DNA from: Ridgeia piscesae
Lineage: Eukaryota > Annelida > Polychaeta > Sabellida > Siboglinidae
DNA length: 64,000 nucleotides
Direction of reading: 5' to 3'
Assembly: GCA_025642075.2 (NCBI GenBank)
Contig: JAODUO010000076.1
Coordinates: 227,001-291,000 of the forward strand
The number at the start of each line of letters is the position of its first letter. Within the stretch, counting starts at the first letter, position 1. This document shows positions 1 through 13,006 of the stretch, piece by piece. A program made the translations under genes and the position numbers. Below the pieces are notes generated by a model. That model did not search any database. It was not told the origin of the DNA and was given only the letters and a program-made list of their open reading frames with translations.

Positions 1-539
1 CGGTTATGTTTATTTAATAATTAAAATATGTTTTTTCCTATGAAAACAAAATTGCTGAATATTAGAAGGTAAGAAAGCACACTTCCAAACTTCTTGAAAC
101 TTGAACACATACTTCATAGCCGCATCGTGAAACACCTTGAACAACATCACATTCTAACTGCCCAGGTCCACTTCCGTCTTCTGACTTCTTCAACAACGTC
201 TTTGCCATTTCTCTCACCCAGATATTTGTTTTACTATCCGTAATGTCATTGTCCAGGTCCACTTAGGTATAACGATATATAATGGCATATAGCAATAATC
301 CGTAGTGTATCTATTAACGTTTAAGTTTTGAAATCCAAGAGATTCCAGGCTCACCAGATCCATAGACCTACACCATTTGGACCTCCACCTACAACCCTCA
401 ATATCCAACAAATAACCTTCACATACCCGATAACCAACTGGACTCGCTCACTCTCTATTGCTCCATTTCACTTAGCTATATTTTTTATGAAAGAATATAT
501 GGTTATATACAGTGGTAGATAATTGTGTACGAACAATCT

Positions 540-695
540 TTGCGCTTTAATTGCAGCATTGCTGGGTGCTTCCCAGAGAAGCCGAAATGGTGTTCCATAG
601 AACAGATTTGCCAAGAGTAAAGTGTAAGCGCTTTGAGCAATCCTGATCGAGGATTGTATATTGCGATATAGAAGAACTTACCTTTTAATAAATAC
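540..695 (+). repeat. SINE 3' part
   Basis: Shares the segment with gctgggtgcttcccagagaa and the tail of the form aagcgctttgagc...cgatatagaagaacttacc with the SINE at 56805-57128. The tRNA-like head is missing. Its inverted partner at 2680-2895 keeps more of the head. Confidence 0.6.
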
Positions 696-2679
696 TAATA
701 TAGCTAGTTAAAAAGCAAGTTGGCTTCACACAATTATGCCAAGCTTAGGAGCGCATGTATCTTAGCTTGTATACCATTTTAAGGATAATTGTATAAAATG
801 AGCAACCACGATGATAATAATGATGTTGTGTAAAGTTGTTTTAATAAATCACCAACATAGTAAATACTGCTGTATGTTCACTTTTGATTCCACATATATA
901 ATAATGTAGGAAATGTACCATAATGAATAACATGTTATGTCTACATAAATAGGTATCACTCATCTTCATTAGGTGCCCATGAAGGGATGCTGCAGGCGTC
1001 TAAACATATCATCTCTTACCAACTTTGCAGCCAACCGCTCATTTGATTTTACAACAGAAAAACATTAAAACTAACTGAGCACCTGTTGCTTCTAGTATAA
1101 TTAAAATGGAGGGAATTATTTCAGACAAAATTATTTAAGAGAAGAATATTTTCAATACATTCAATCACTCATAAGTTAATTCAACCAGTCATATATTTAA
1201 CACAAAAAGTAACAAACATTCCACAGATAAGATTCGAAGAAGAATGTCGACCGGCTCTCTTCCTTATTTAGTGACTTTCCTAACAATATCAACTCCACAG
1301 TCTGCCTCTTTGCAGATGACTATGTCTTATACAGAGATATTAACAATCAGTCATACCCACAAGAACTACAGAAAGACCTTGATGAATTAACTGCAAATGC
1401 ACTTTAACCCCAAGAATTGATTGGTGATGAGACTAACTCATGCAAGAAATGCATTTGACAGCTAAACCCTCTTCTCATGAGTGCCGGTTAGCTGTCAAAC
1501 TTGGCGTCGTCTCTGTTTACGTTTTTATTCCAAACATTTGACGCGTAATATTTGCGTTTTGACTATCGAAACATCAACCAAAATACCGATGGTGAATGTA
1601 CGTTATATTTAAGTCGATTGGATATGTTTCTGTAATTAAAACATGGTTATTCCTGTGAAAACAGCCAATTATTAGAAAATAAGAAAGCACACTTCCACAC
1701 TTCTTTAACACATACTTCATAGTCGCATCATGAAACACCTTGATTGAACAACATCACATTCTAAATGCTCAGGTCCACTTCCTTCTTCTGACTTGTTCAA
1801 TAATGTCTTTGCCTTTTCTACCACACAGATGTTTGTTTTTCCATCCGTCAATGTCATGCTTAACGTTACTTCTTTCAATGTTTGTGTGGTTGCTAGCTTG
1901 CTCTTAGCCTGGGGGGACAGGACCCACGTTTCCGCGGCGTATGTCATTTTTGGAAGTATCCATGAGTTGTAGATAACAAAGATTCCAAAGTTATCCTTGA
2001 AGATCTCGTCGTGCATGCTACCCAGCCTTGTCTTGTTTAAGTACTGGCCAAAACTCCAGGTGGAGTCACACGATCACATATAAGACGTAGTCATCTGCAA
2101 AGAGGCAGACTGTGGAGTTGATATTGTTGATCAATCACTGATGTCGTAATTCTTCTTTGAATCTTATCTGGACTGTGTGGTAATTGTTACTGAAATACAA
2201 TGACATACTGTGAATGATTGAATTTATTGAAAGTAATCTTCTCTTAAATAACTTTATGAAATAATTCTCACCATTAAAATTATACTACAAACAACAGGTG
2301 CTCGCTCAGTTAGTTTTAATGTTTTTCTGTTGTACAAAATGAGAGTTTGGCTGCAAAATAGGTGGGAGATGAGATGTTGAGACGCGTGCAACATCCCTTC
2401 ATGGCCACCTAATGAAGACGAGTGATACACAATAATTGTGTAGACATAACATAGTATTCATGATGTTACATTTCCAACATTATTACATGTGCTGAATCAA
2501 AAGTGAACATATAACTGTATTTATTATTTTGGTGATTTATTAAAACAACTTTACACAGCATCATTTTATACAATTCTTCTTAAATGGTATACAAGCTAAG
2601 ATACATGGGCTCCTAAGCTTGGCATAATTGTGTGAAGCTAATTTGCTTTTTAATAGCTATATTAGTGTTTATTAAAAGG

Positions 2680-2895
2680 TAAGTTCTTCTATATCGCAGT
2701 ATACAATCCTTGGTTAGGATTGCTCAAAGACAAAGCTCTTTACACTTATCTCCCTGGCAAACTTATCCATATAACTAAGTGAACTGGAGTAATGTAGAGT
2801 GAAAAAACTTGCCCAAAGTTTGACACGGCAGCAGAGGATCCAACCCATGTCCTCTTAGTTGAGAGTCTAAAGTTGTAGCCACTGCGCCATTACAC
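2680..2895 (-). repeat. tRNA-headed SINE, minus strand
   Basis: The reverse complement runs from a degraded tRNA-like head (a gcgcagtggc start and a gggttggatcc B-box remnant) through the ttacactctacatt motif to the tail with gctttg...ctatatagaagaacttacc. It is the same family as 56805-57128. Confidence 0.65.
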
Positions 2896-3250
2896 TACTA
2901 TACAACTGTTACCAATATTTTTTAAACAAAATAAAACTTTAACAATTCGCCTACCACCTCTCTTAAATGTCTGTGAAACTCGGTATCCCAGACAAAATCT
3001 TCCAGATTATAGGTATTTATTAATTATATGCAGTTGGAAGTTTATAGTGAAGCTTTATTGGATGGATCCAGTTGGTTTCCAGGTATGTGTATGTGAAAGT
3101 TAGTTGTTGGTTACTGAGAGATATAGGTGGAGGTCCAAATGGTGTAGGCATATATATCGCTATGCATCTGGCGAGCCTGGAATATCTTGGATTTCGAAAT
3201 TTAAACGTTAATACTACGGATTATTGCTATCCATCTCGGTATATTGTTTA

Positions 3251-3786
3251 ACATTTTGATGGTCAAAACACAAATATTATGTGCAAAATGTATGGAATAA
3301 ATTACGTAACCATGGCGTGCGGTCTAAATCTACCGTCCGAAGAAAATTTAACGGATGCAGAAGTATATGGATATAGATTCCATCCGCAAAAACAAAGGCA
3401 CGTATTGGAAGACAGACCAGAGGCGAGTGGCCATGAACATGAAGACACACGGAAAGCTGTACTTACAAAACACAAAACTAGCAGAGATGGTGTCAACTGG
3501 TGGCGGTGCCGAATCGATTTGTTGGTGCGGTAACAGGAGTTTGTTGTCATGAAATGGCTGCAACTCGGCAACGCGCGGAGCATGTTGATGAAGGTAAACA
3601 TTAAAGGGCAAAAAAGACAACGGTTTGGTGTTATGCACCTAAAAGAGTTTACACAAGCTAACCATTTGCATCTACAATCAACATTTTCGTATTAGTAGTT
3701 TCCTCAGAAAGTGATGTTAAAGTTGGTAAATCTAGCTAAGTCACCGACACCATGAAACCAATCAAAACCCAGCTTCTATCTGCACA
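3251..3786. other. No recognised gene
   Basis: Short open frames only, on both strands (for example 3279-3533 plus), with no motif I recognise. Probably repeat-derived spacer between two palindromic blocks. Confidence 0.4.
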
Positions 3787-4149
3787 CTGACCCAACCATG
3801 AAAACGACCTCCACCATCCGCGAAACTTCTCCTCACGTATCTTACATACATATACATACACTGCATTATAAAATAAAATCACTTGCATTCTTCTAACGAA
3901 GAAAATTCACAAAACAACCGCGCAGATCTCGATGACAGATCTGCTCTGCGGTACCGTAAAATCGCTATATAAGTTAGCTTTACACAAATTGCCGTCAGAC
4001 GGCACGTTTGTACGCGCGAATATTGATCAAACTTATTACATTCGCACGCGCGAAATAGTTGAATTACTTATAAATAATATAATAATAATTAATTATTATC
4101 ATTACTATGATTTGCAGGAAATAATAAGCTTGATTAAAATATAATAGTT

Positions 4150-4198
4150 TATTTATATAGTGCCACATCCATAATTGGTTGTGGCGCTTCACAATATG
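4150..4198 (-). repeat. LINE 3' tail, inverted copy
   Basis: On the minus strand it reads atattgtgaagcgcc...atggatgtggcactatataa, the same tail as at 4893-4950 and 47947-48007. Confidence 0.65.
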
Positions 4199-4892
4199 CT
4201 GCATTCAAAAATACAATAAGAAGAAAACTACCCACAGATAATATTTTAAAATAAATAATGAAAATACGTGTGTCTATATAATTAACTAAATCAGTATTAA
4301 AAAGAACCCTTACAAATTCCATAACAACAACAGTGATACATTAATGTAAAGGTAGTATATAATTAAAATGGTAACATAATTACGACGTAACAATAGTTTT
4401 CATTCAGCACATACACACACACATTGTGCATAAGAAAATATTATTGACAAATTTTGTTCTAATTATGAATGATATTTCCACCACCAGATATGTAATAATT
4501 ATTATTTTTGGACAAGACACTTTAATAATTATCGGGACAATAAATCAGTGAAATTTAAACAAAATATGAATGTATGGAAAATATATGATGGTAGAAAAAG
4601 AAGGTTTAGGTGCAACTAAAAATAATAATATTAATATGTTATTGTTTTAGTTATTATTGCTAAAACATCGCTTATGTAATATAAGCTAGCATGCTCGCAG
4701 TACACGCGGGATTTTTGTAGAAATATTGATAAAATAAACAATGTGACATTATTGATCAACACGTAATTTCCATACCTTTTTATGACTAATAAGCAATTTT
4801 AGATAATTATGCGGACACACGTATTTTTAATATTTATTTTAAAATATTACCTGTGTGTAGCATTCTTCTTATTGCTTATACTTTAATAACAG

Positions 4893-4950
4893 TATGTTGT
4901 GAAGCGCTGCAAAAAATTATGGATTTGGCGCTATATAAAATAAAATATTA
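4893..4950 (+). repeat. LINE 3' tail
   Basis: Reads tgttgtgaagcgctgc...ggatttggcgctatataaa, matching the 3' end of the L2-like LINE that finishes at about 48007. Confidence 0.65.
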
Positions 4951-5371
4951 AAATTATATATTTTTATATTACATGGTTACTTTTGATCAACTCTATTTGG
5001 TCCATATCACCAAATCGTTGCCTTTGTTTGCCGTAAAATTTTTGCAAACCATAGTGATGCTGCTAATTATTATTATATTATTTATAATTAATTAAACTAA
5101 TTCGCGCGTGCGAATGCAGTAAGGTTTATAAATATTCGCGTGCACAAACGCGCAATCTATCGGCATTTTGTGTAAAGCTAACTTATAATAGCGAGTTTAT
5201 GGTAGTCGAAGTTGTCGAGTTGCCGTCCGTCGAAATTTGCGCGTTTCTTTTGCGAATTTTCTTCGTTAGAGGAATACAAGTGATTTTTGTAATTTGGTGT
5301 ATGTATATGTATGTAAGAAATGTGAGGAGAAGTTTGGCGACTGTTGGCGGTTGTTTTCGTAGTTAGGTCAG

Positions 5372-8300
5372 AAAATAACATATAATAATATGCATGCATG
5401 CACAGTTCACGCCGACCAAGAAGTCTTAACTACGTCATTTTGTTTCTAAAATGGCATAGTCTATAGAGTTTCTCTGGCTACGTGTCAAACCATTGAAGTT
5501 AAAACTATGATTGTTGTTGGAAGTTGTTACGTTTTATAACTCTGTTAACCCCATATGATCAAAACATTGACTTTTGTTTCCCTTTAAGTTGTCTATTACT
5601 GTTATCGCTTAAATATTATTATCCTGAGGTCTGGACTGCGTAATGATCGTAATACTATTATTACGACTAGCGAAATATGATCGCTTAGCCTGGGCCAGTC
5701 GGGTCACCTCACTGACCTCAGGCTTGCCGCATTCAACTCTTATATTTAGTATGTGTCACTTTTTAAGTTTTATGGTAACAACACATTTGTTAAGGCTTGA
5801 TTGGGTTTATCATTTAACATAAATTGTATTGATTAGTTCCAATGAAATTAAATTAATCAGTTCCCCCAATGTTGCAGGAGTGTAATGTGAAGAAAAAATA
5901 CAATACCTTGCTGTTTGTTTGTTGCATCCCGTAGACATTGCGTAGACACCCATCATATTTGCAGTAACAGCTATATTGATTCATATATCATGACCTAAAT
6001 GCACCGCATACAGAGCAGTGGCAGGCAGTTACGATTGTTATGGAACCCAGATAGATTTGTGATGAGATGACTACAGGAAATGTGTCAGAATTCATGCTTT
6101 GTGAAATTATGTTCATTCAGAATAATAATCCATGTTTGCAATGATTCACATAACAAAATTCTTAATACTCGAATGTTATTATAGGTGGACTGCTGTGTAT
6201 TACGAAAAGTCAGGGATTTGAAATGATCTGCTTCGAGCAACTGGTGCTTCGGAATGTATTAGTTGTACTGAACCATATACAGATAGATAACTGGGAACTA
6301 GATCCATCAAAAAAAAAGTAACTATACTGTGCACTGCATACATTTTATATAATTATGTTGCAATAAAACAAATAAGAAACAACAATACAACATCAATAAA
6401 AGTAGCATTATCAATAAACAATATTAGTTACACATGTGGAACCTTTATAATATTTATGTAGTGAAAATGGCAAGTATATTTCTAAACATAGTGCATAGTT
6501 CCTACTACTCCCCAAAGTATAGAATGGATCATACACAGTAAATGTTAAACCCTAACTGGATAACAAACGGGACCATAATTGTGAACAAATTTTGAAACAG
6601 TGTCATTTTTCAATGATCAGATGATTATAATTCTTGTAGATTCATGTTCTGTACATTTTCTGCAATGACCACAGCATTTTTAAAATGGGTCAATAGACTC
6701 TGAAGTCCTTTGGAATATATTATAGTGAATTTATAATTATGAGCGAAACATGCATAGTAACTGCCTACTATAGTGCCTAGTCTTTTCACCATAATAATCT
6801 AATTGACATTTTCTGTGGTTATCCATATGAGATGACAACCCAAATATGCGAATGCAGGGATTGGATTTGTCATTAGACGTTTTAGTCAAGATGTTTATGT
6901 TTAGCAGCTTTCAGAATGGTTCTTCAAATTAATAAACATTTCTTGTGTTTAGTAGCAATACCCTAATTTATTTTTATTCCAAATTATAAAAATATATCCT
7001 CAATGGCTTCTGATATATGGGAGCTAATGGCACACATTCATTTAAAAGTGCATAATGTCAACATTAGATGCAGCCACACAACTGTTTCTGTTTTTCCTAA
7101 AAAGCACCACATATTTGAAATGGGGTGTGTCTTTAATGATACATTCTTAATTGAAAGGATCATTGATTCATTTTCATCTTATTTGCAATGTCATGTGTAT
7201 ATTTATCTGAACACGTTTTTTTCTTCAGCTGTCTCAGGTGGGTTCACGGCAAGTTGGGCCGGAGTGTTCATCGAGTACTGCCAGCATACGCCAGCCACCT
7301 AATCAGGACAAAGTTCCCTGTCCTCGCTTGGACAGCAGCATGAGGGATATCACTTTCCTCTCGAAGACTTGACTAATGTACGCAACGATTGAGCCGTGCA
7401 GCCCGCAGATCTTCGTTACTCGGTTTTGGCACATTTGCCCCGATCACAGCCACCCCTGTTGGTACAGTTATTAGTGGCAGTATAACTTTTCCCGTCACCA
7501 CATGGATTATGTGGCTCATCAGCATGGATAGACGGTTATGTCGGACTTGTGTTCTGTTGCGCAACCTCCAGTTTAATCATTATTTCTTGAAGATGACATC
7601 TGTGTTAACAGGGATGCCTGGGATAGGAAGTTGCCGGTAGTTCCACGCAAGAGCAAATAACATCAATCGTGATTTGATTCCTACAATGAATATAGTGCTT
7701 GCATTTATTGATTAGTATTTAGACAACTTTGAAACGCTTTTCTACATGATTATAAACATGTACTCATTTTTGGTAATATCATTTGATAATCATGCAAGAA
7801 GTCATTGTTTTAGTAACCAAAAATTATCCAAATTAGTAACCATAAGTTTAATAATAACACATCGACCAGGAATTCCACTATCACATTCCACTCCCAATTA
7901 TCACGTGTTCTAATCTTAATGTTTCACTTTGTATATAATGTATATACAGTGACTGTATTTATATGCATTTTATATTATATTTTAATACATTCGGTGATAA
8001 TGACGTGATATTTAATTTATTTTATCAAAGACAGAGAAGTTATTAATTACACAAGTAGATGTATTCATAATTGTACAAAGTAAATGATTACAGCTATGTT
8101 TGTTCCCCCATGACACAGTTACTAGGAGTTCATTCAAATGCCACACCTCTATTATCTTAGAAATATGAAGCAATTCTACAATTACTATGTGCTATTACTA
8201 TTACTTTATACAGCTTGGTGCAATGTGAATAGAACTGTACAAGCAAGGATTCAAATGCAACTTATCGCAAAAGTCCCCTTGTAGTTACGACTGCTGTCAT

Positions 8301-9815
8301 ACCTTCATAGAAGTGCTGTCTCTTGGGGCAGGTAACTCTGGTACAGCTCCACCTGTCCAGTATGACATAATTTAGTGAGCTGGGGAATGGCTCCCAGAAT
8401 GTGTCTTGCTGTGATGACTGACTACAGGCAGGGCATTGAATGCTGCTGAACCTTGCTCCAGATACATTGTCGTATCTTCTTCCTCAACAATTGCAACGTG
8501 TGCACATGAGTGAAACTGGACATTCCCTCTCCACGTGTGGATGCCACAATGTGATGCAGGAGTGAAAACCAACGTTCTCTGTAACCTACAACAAAGGAAC
8601 GTGATATAATAATTTGCATCATCACCTAATTGGCATTTCATCTGGCTATTCATATGAGATTACCAGAAAGTGAGAAACACATAATGCAGCAGACAATATC
8701 AATTAAGTGTATGAATATTCACTCTATAATTATCTAGAATATAAATTACTTTTTTTTCAATTGTCACTTATATGTGACAATAGATCTTTAACCAGTGGAC
8801 ACCCACATCCCATCTAAAAATCTAATAAAACATCAAAATAAACACAACTTGCAGATAAAATGAGTATTTTAAATGAAGATATAGCTTAAAACATGCATGC
8901 AGCTACTGTCCATGGATTTCAAACAATCATTGAATTCCACCAGCCATTAAACAGTCATAAATACTGCTACTCGAAGGTGAAATTAATTTTGAAGGTGGTG
9001 TATCAAAGTGCATGCAGAAACGTGATAAAATTAAATATAGTCAGATGTGTAGCTCATAATTGGAAACTAACAGAAAAATGCAACTAACCAAACTTTATAA
9101 AAACGTAATTTCTAAATAAATACTGACTGAATTTCTAGTTTTCAGCATCATAACATTTTCATTGTTTCTTAGCATACATCTGGACACACTCATAATAAGC
9201 TTTACTAGCTGTATTACTCAATGTCACCTTACTTTGACATAGTCTACATTCACATCGATGGAAATGAATATCTATGGCTGTGATTCGGTTACCGAATTTA
9301 GGAAGAAGTGCCAATGACAATCCCAGGCCACGGTCCCTCCGTTGACATATTATCGCCCATGAGATGTGTCATTATGTTCAAGTTCAATTATTCAAGTTTC
9401 TTCTAAAGATTTAAATATTTATTCTGCACTGTACTGTAAATTCTGCGATGATATAAATTGTGCTATTGTCCTAGCTTGGTTCAAGCATATATTAGTCTTT
9501 ACACATGTGGACGTGATACCAAAAAACAGATTAGCTGTCATCGAGGGACATCGCCATCAACAACATCGCTGATCGAGCCATCGTCAATCGATAGCCGGTC
9601 TAAGGAGGTCAAAACTACTTTTAACAGCCCAAAAACGTTACATGTGCTTGACGTCTGTAAAAAACCACAATTAAATGTATAACGTTATACCACAGAAAAA
9701 AATAGTGCATCATACTAACCTTCTTACGATCTGATCATAGACGTTGATGTCTCGGCCAGCTTGATATGCGTTGCTTCGACGGTTTAGGTTCATCCATGGC
9801 TAAATATCGTCACCA
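5372..9815. other. Intergenic, no supported gene
   Basis: AT-rich sequence with only short unsupported frames (7003-7302 plus, 7389-7640 plus, 8372-8653 minus). A short similar motif (attgrcattt...catatgagat) occurs near 6801 and 8630, hinting at a diverged repeat. There is a weak palindrome with cctgaggtc at 5632 and its complement at about 5719. Confidence 0.4.
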
Positions 9816-9917
9816 CCACGGGCGTCGATCGGTGGGGGATGGGGTGACAGCATAGGAATTGTCCCCCCACTTTTCAGTCCCGAAAAATTGCGGGTCATAT
9901 AGCCTCACTCACCACTC

Positions 9918-10306
9918 CTCTGACTCTGACTCTGTCTCTGTCTCTGTCTCTGTCTCTGTCTCTGTCTCTGTCTCTGTCTCTGTCTCTGTCTCTGTCTCTG
10001 TCTCTGTCTCTGTCTCTGTCTCTGTCTCTGTCTCTGTCTCTGTCTCTGTCTCTGTCTCTGTCTCTGTCTCTCTCTCTGTCTCTCTCCCTCTCTCCCTCCC
10101 TCCCTCCCTCCCTCCCTCCCTCCCTCCCTCCCTCCCTCCCTCCCTCCCTCCCTCCCTCTCTCCCTCTCTACCTCTCTCCCTCTCTCCCTCTCTCCCTCTC
10201 TCCCTCTCTCCCTCTCTCCTCTCTCCCTCTCTCCCTCTCTCCCTCTCTCCCTCTCTCCCCCATCTCTCCCCTCTCTCCCCTCTCTCCCCCCCTCTCTCTC
10301 TCTCTT
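9918..10306 (+). repeat. CT-rich microsatellite (tctctg)n, (ccct)n, (ctctccct)n
   Basis: About 390 bp with three successive repeat units on a strictly pyrimidine-biased strand. The long open frame across it (Ser-Val, then Ser-Leu-Pro) is a by-product. Confidence 0.95.
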
Positions 10307-10432
10307 AAAAGCCGCTACATCATAGGACTAGTAGCTAGACAATAAACTCGCGATATGAAGTTCCGACCACCCATTAGAAAATCGACTTGCCACAGCGCGC
10401 AACTTGATCTTACTTCAGTAAAGAATCATCAT

Positions 10433-10892
10433 GCCGGTGTAGCGTTTACATTTTTCCGGCGTTTTAAACGTTCCGATTGACGTTTCTGCGCATGCGCGAT
10501 AAATATAAAATCATTAATGTGCAGCGAAAGGACAATGCATTTATGGTATAAATATTAAGTGTTGTTTGTTAGGATATGTATAAAGTTATTTGTAGCAAAT
10601 TAACACGAAGCAAACAAGTTTTGAGGCATGTTTTGACAGCAAAAGTGACTATAGTGCACCATATTCCGTGACGGTGATTTAAACAAACGTAAGATGTTAT
10701 TGTATTGAACGACAGTTTCAGCAACTCTTCACAGTAATCATCACAGGTGAGTTGACGAACAGCCCGTGGCATTCATACCAACAATGCTTTATCGTTTCGC
10801 TGCACATTGGTGATTTTATATTTATCGCGCACGCGCAGAAACGTCAATCGGAAAGTTTATAATGACCGGAAAAATATAAGCGCGACACCGGG
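10433..10892. mobile_element. MITE copy 1 with ~100-bp terminal inverted repeats
   Basis: The left end gccggtgtagcgtttacatt and the right end (complement cccggtgtcgcgcttatatt) continue as inverted repeats through ccgattgacgtttctgcgc and cgataaatataaaatca to about 110 bp. The interior is non-coding. The same element occurs in the other orientation at about 13993-14480. Superfamily not identified; no clear target-site duplication. Confidence 0.8.
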
Positions 10893-11129
10893 TTGAGCCG
10901 CTGCCGTGCTCTATCAGTTTGCATCCTTGCGTTGATATTATTAGTAGGTTCTAGCCATCAAGCACATTATACATTATGACATTTTTGTTTCACTTTCACC
11001 CCTCGCCTGCTTGATGCTTATCGCCTACGACCGAAGCGGCGGATTCCTGCACTTTGTGTAACTTATTCCCATTTGAGTGATGACAAATTTCTTTGCCAAA
11101 ATGTAGGATTGGGAAGTTCTACACAGCAT

Positions 11130-11555
11130 GTGCGTCGATCGGTTGGGGACGAAAGGACCACTTCCCCCACTTTTCAGCCTGAGGAAATGTCCCACCACGT
11201 TTTCAGTTCATAAAAAAACAAATGTACAGGCATACAGCGAGACAGTTCACCCCCCCTCTCTTAAAAACCCTACATCGATCTATTAGTAAAATTAATATTC
11301 AAGTTCAGATATAAACTTCCGACTACCTAGTGGAAAATTATTAGATAAATTACTTGGTCGGCCGCAACTAGATCTTAGTTTTATATTCATCATGCCGGGC
11401 CTGTCAATTTGCACCTTTGTGTTGATATATTAATATGCACTAGCCATCAAGCACATTATAGATTATTAATTGTTTTGCCCTGTCACCCCTTGGATTGCAG
11501 CTTGTTCGCCCTGGTGGATACTTATATCTCCTACGGCGGAACCAGCGGACCGCGT
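11130..11555 (+). repeat. Repeat unit copy 2 (MITE-free)
   Basis: Follows copy 1 in tandem. Where copy 1 has the MITE, this copy reads straight through from atcatgccg to tcaatttgc, giving a natural empty-site comparison. Confidence 0.7.
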
Positions 11556-12555
11556 GACGTCGCAGGAAGCTAATCGGACTCAGCAGATACCTAGAATGCC
11601 GCGCGCTTATTGGCCAAGCCAAGCCAAGCCAAACTAACCCGTCATCGATTAAGATAGCGGCGTCCATAGTCCATCATGGATTTCATTAGAATTTTTGACT
11701 TTAAGGTCACATTCTGAATAAACCGCTGACGTTACAAAAATTTGTATATGTGGATATTTTTACTTTGTATAAACTCTATTAAGTGTATGACACGAAACCG
11801 TTGCCTTTTTTGCCGTTTAAACATGTACCACCTTACGCCACCTAACGACCAATCAGACACTTTATGAAACACATTGGGAAAACGCACCCTGGTTCAGAGA
11901 AACTACTGAATGCTAGAGTTATCAGAGTAGTGTTCCCATATTATAGCACACCCCATTGAAATGCTGCTATACTTAATTAAAGCAATAGAGGAGACAGCTA
12001 TGAAGTGGCTATATATGAAATCAGGTTCTGGGACATATTCAGTTGGAATCGGCAATATCATCATTACTTGTGGAGTGAACCTACGTCAGCATACGACAAG
12101 GGAGAGCTTGCAGAGGCTATGTGGAATATGTTCGATCGCACATGCAGCAATGCAAAGAGGTAACAAAAAGGCCCGAGACCTAAACCTCTCTCAGTCAAAT
12201 GATCAGGTGAAGCGAACAGTCAACACTCCAAGGCTTTCTCAATCCGTATCAGCACGAACACTCGGCCTCCTCAAAGTTCATGCAAACTTTCGCTGCAGTG
12301 GACTCCACGTGGAAGCTTAACGAAGAAAGCATTCCCTCCCTCTAGCACTAATGTGTCCACGTGTCGCCAACAAGGTGTTGGGCAGCGAATGATGAAAATT
12401 GATGTGACAAGAGGTTGGAATTGTTTGTTCTGGATCGTGTTAAGCCTGTTTGTAACTACTAGTTAATTAAATTATTTCTAAACATTATAATAATATAGAA
12501 ATATGCTTCGCTTTAAAAATAATAAAATCTCGGACGCTGTTACGACACTTTTGTA
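11556..12555. other. Intergenic, no supported gene
   Basis: An open frame at 11961-12320 plus (119 codons) has no recognisable motif and no codon signature I can defend. Otherwise nothing. Confidence 0.4.
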
Positions 12556-12557
12556 CT

Positions 12558-12559
<2 letters not shown>

Positions 12560-12605
<46 letters not shown>
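12560..12605 (+). repeat. (AT)n microsatellite
   Basis: Uninterrupted alternating AT of about 45 bp just before the LINE fragment. Confidence 0.95.
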
Positions 12606-12609
<4 letters not shown>

Positions 12610-13006
12610 CTTAGGAGCTGACCATCGACTTCATGAGAGACTCCACCTCATCCAAAGATCTGGTCATCAATTGCGAGACTGTCAATCATGTATCAGAGGT
12701 CAAGAACCTGTAGGTACCGTAATTGACTGTAAACGTATCTTGTGCAAACACAGTTTAGATCAACAAGAAATATTAACAGAAGCTTTTCCCCCTAAACTCA
12801 GATCTCTCGGGATTAGCTCTCATGTGTTAAGGACCTTTTATGGTTGTTTACTTGTAAGTACTGTAACCTTTCGCTTCCTGGTATTGCGTGTTGGGTTGAG
12901 TGTCACCAATCTGAATATCTTGAGTCGCGTCATCAGACTCAACAGCAAGGTAATCGGAATAAAACCAAATACAATAGCAGGAAAGAGGCATAACTGCTGT
13001 TTCTAG
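12610..13006 (+). pseudogene. LINE reverse transcriptase C-terminal fragment
   Basis: In one frame ELTIDFMRDSTSS...NHVSEVKNLGTVIDCK, then in another KLRSLGISSHVLRTFYGC and GLSVTNLNILSRVIRLNSK. These are the post-catalytic RT and thumb motifs of CR1/Rex/Jockey-type non-LTR elements. Frameshifts and internal stops make it a dead copy. Confidence 0.8.

Larger units (their letters stand above)
1..3250. repeat. Composite LINE block with inverted and direct duplications
   Basis: Two LINE-derived tracts are repeated in different orientations. The stretch 1-250 recurs directly at 1618-1860. The stretch 262-1140 recurs inverted at about 2225-3245. A reverse transcriptase segment with FADDYVLY lies on plus at about 1290-1400 and on minus at about 2070-2165. 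The minus frame 1717-2016 (YAAETWVLSP) resembles the end of an RTE-like RT. All frames are broken. No host gene is seen. Confidence 0.75.
3787..5371. mobile_element. 1.6-kb foldback element
   Basis: The outer arms 3787-4100 and about 5050-5371 are inverted copies (ends ctgaccnaac; shared gcgcgcgaat and ttacacaaa-ttgccg blocks). The inner arms 4135-4260 and 4805-4950 are also inverted and contain a 50-bp LINE 3' tail facing out on both sides. The loop is about 4300-4750. No coding capacity is seen. It may be a foldback transposon or an inverted duplication of a LINE-bearing repeat. Confidence 0.7.
9816..11045 (+). repeat. Repeat unit copy 1, carrying microsatellite and MITE
   Basis: Shares with 11130-11555 the blocks gcgtcgatcggt-gggga, ccccacttttcag, aaagccctacat, cttccgac(t/c)acc, atcatgccg and ctagccatcaagcacattat, in the same order. 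Copy 1 contains the CT-rich microsatellite and a 460-bp MITE that copy 2 lacks. Confidence 0.7.

Noticed and set aside
9859..10308. 149-codon Ser-Val/Ser-Leu-Pro ORF
   Set aside because: Encoded by the CT-rich microsatellite; no unique flanking coding sequence.
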